The notes below the pieces were generated by a model. That model did no database searches. It was not told the origin of the DNA and saw nothing but the letters and a program-made list of their open reading frames with translations. A stretch of DNA of 6,082 nt from an uncultured Christensenellaceae bacterium. Its GTDB lineage: Bacteria; Bacillota; Clostridia; Christensenellales; Pumilibacteraceae. A program made the translations under genes and the position numbers. The stretch is from positions 1 through 6,082 of the forward strand of contig CAJUQF010000113.1 in the NCBI GenBank assembly GCA_910588315.1, read 5' to 3'. Numbering within the stretch: position 1 is the stretch's first letter; the number at the start of each line of letters is the position of its first letter. Positions 5,850 through 6,082 of this stretch are shown here, piece by piece.

Positions 5850-6082
5850 GATTCTATTTACCGCAAATGACAAACAATAACGATATAGAATTATCCGGTG
5901 ATGCACATACGCATGCGGCGTATGCTTTACGTATACGTACCGGCGACTATATCAATGTTTTCGACGGTCGTGGTATGGAATATGCCTGCCGTGTTAAAGA
6001 TATAAAAAAGGACCGAACAATACTCGAGGTATTGGACAAGACCGAAAATGCAGGCGAGGCCGGTATCGATGTGACGCTATAC
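5846..6082 (+). CDS. rsmE: 16S rRNA (uracil1498-N3)-methyltransferase, 3' end cut by window
   Basis: RsmE is a SPOUT-class enzyme that methylates N3 of U1498 in 16S rRNA in the small subunit decoding region. Only 79 codons are present, about a third of the usual ~245-250. They cover the N-terminal PUA-like domain: MRFYLP at 1-6 matches the family's M-x-R-F-F start; HTHAAYALRIRTGD at 21-34 matches the conserved H-x-x-x-V-L-R-x-x-x-G-D signature; and FDGRGMEYACRV at 39-50 matches the DGxGxEY strand region. The catalytic knotted domain lies beyond the window. The first ATG is preferred over Met8 because the family N-terminus aligns to it. It is the third gene of the pta-prmA-rsmE run; the following gene cannot be seen. 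Confidence 0.92.
   Translation, partial: MRFYLPQMTNNNDIELSGDAHTHAAYALRIRTGDYINVFDGRGMEYACRVKDIKKDRTILEVLDKTENAGEAGIDVTLY

Overview
The window looks like ordinary chromosomal DNA from a Bacillota bacterium, most likely an uncultured clostridial lineage. The pointers are a MutS2 with a C-terminal Smr domain, the Firmicutes-type acetate ligase TmcAL, a short single-domain phosphotransacetylase, the PrmA-RsmE methyltransferase pair, a GGAGGA ribosome binding site, and AT-rich sigma-A-like promoters. A placement below class is not supportable from the sequence. There is no sign of a mobile element, phage, CRISPR array or RNA gene.

Layout: (1) 1-2202, plus strand, the 3' ~95% of mutS2. (2) 2203-3848, minus strand, a two-gene unit: tmcAL, then an unrecognised 157-residue protein that overlaps it by ATGA. 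It converges on mutS2 with no spacer, and the two stop codons abut as TGATCA. (3) 3849-3934, an 86-bp divergent intergenic region with two good promoter-like sequences that overlap and point in opposite directions. (4) 3935-6082, plus strand: pta, prmA and the first 79 codons of rsmE, packed with a 7-nt gap and an ATGA overlap. Coding density is nearly 100%.

Most of the window concerns translation. PrmA methylates ribosomal protein L11, RsmE methylates 16S rRNA U1498, TmcAL acetylates C34 of elongator tRNA-Met, and MutS2-Smr proteins have been linked to rescue of collided ribosomes as well as to DNA transactions. Pta is the metabolic exception, interconverting acetyl-CoA and acetyl phosphate. 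It shares its control region with tmcAL, whose product uses acetate as a substrate, so the mutually overlapping promoters could tie tRNA acetylation to acetate metabolism. That link is inference.

I did not find a clearly new system. The best leads are the unrecognised protein coupled to tmcAL, the overlapping tmcAL/pta promoters, and departures from family consensus in the MutS2 Smr motif and in several TmcAL motifs.
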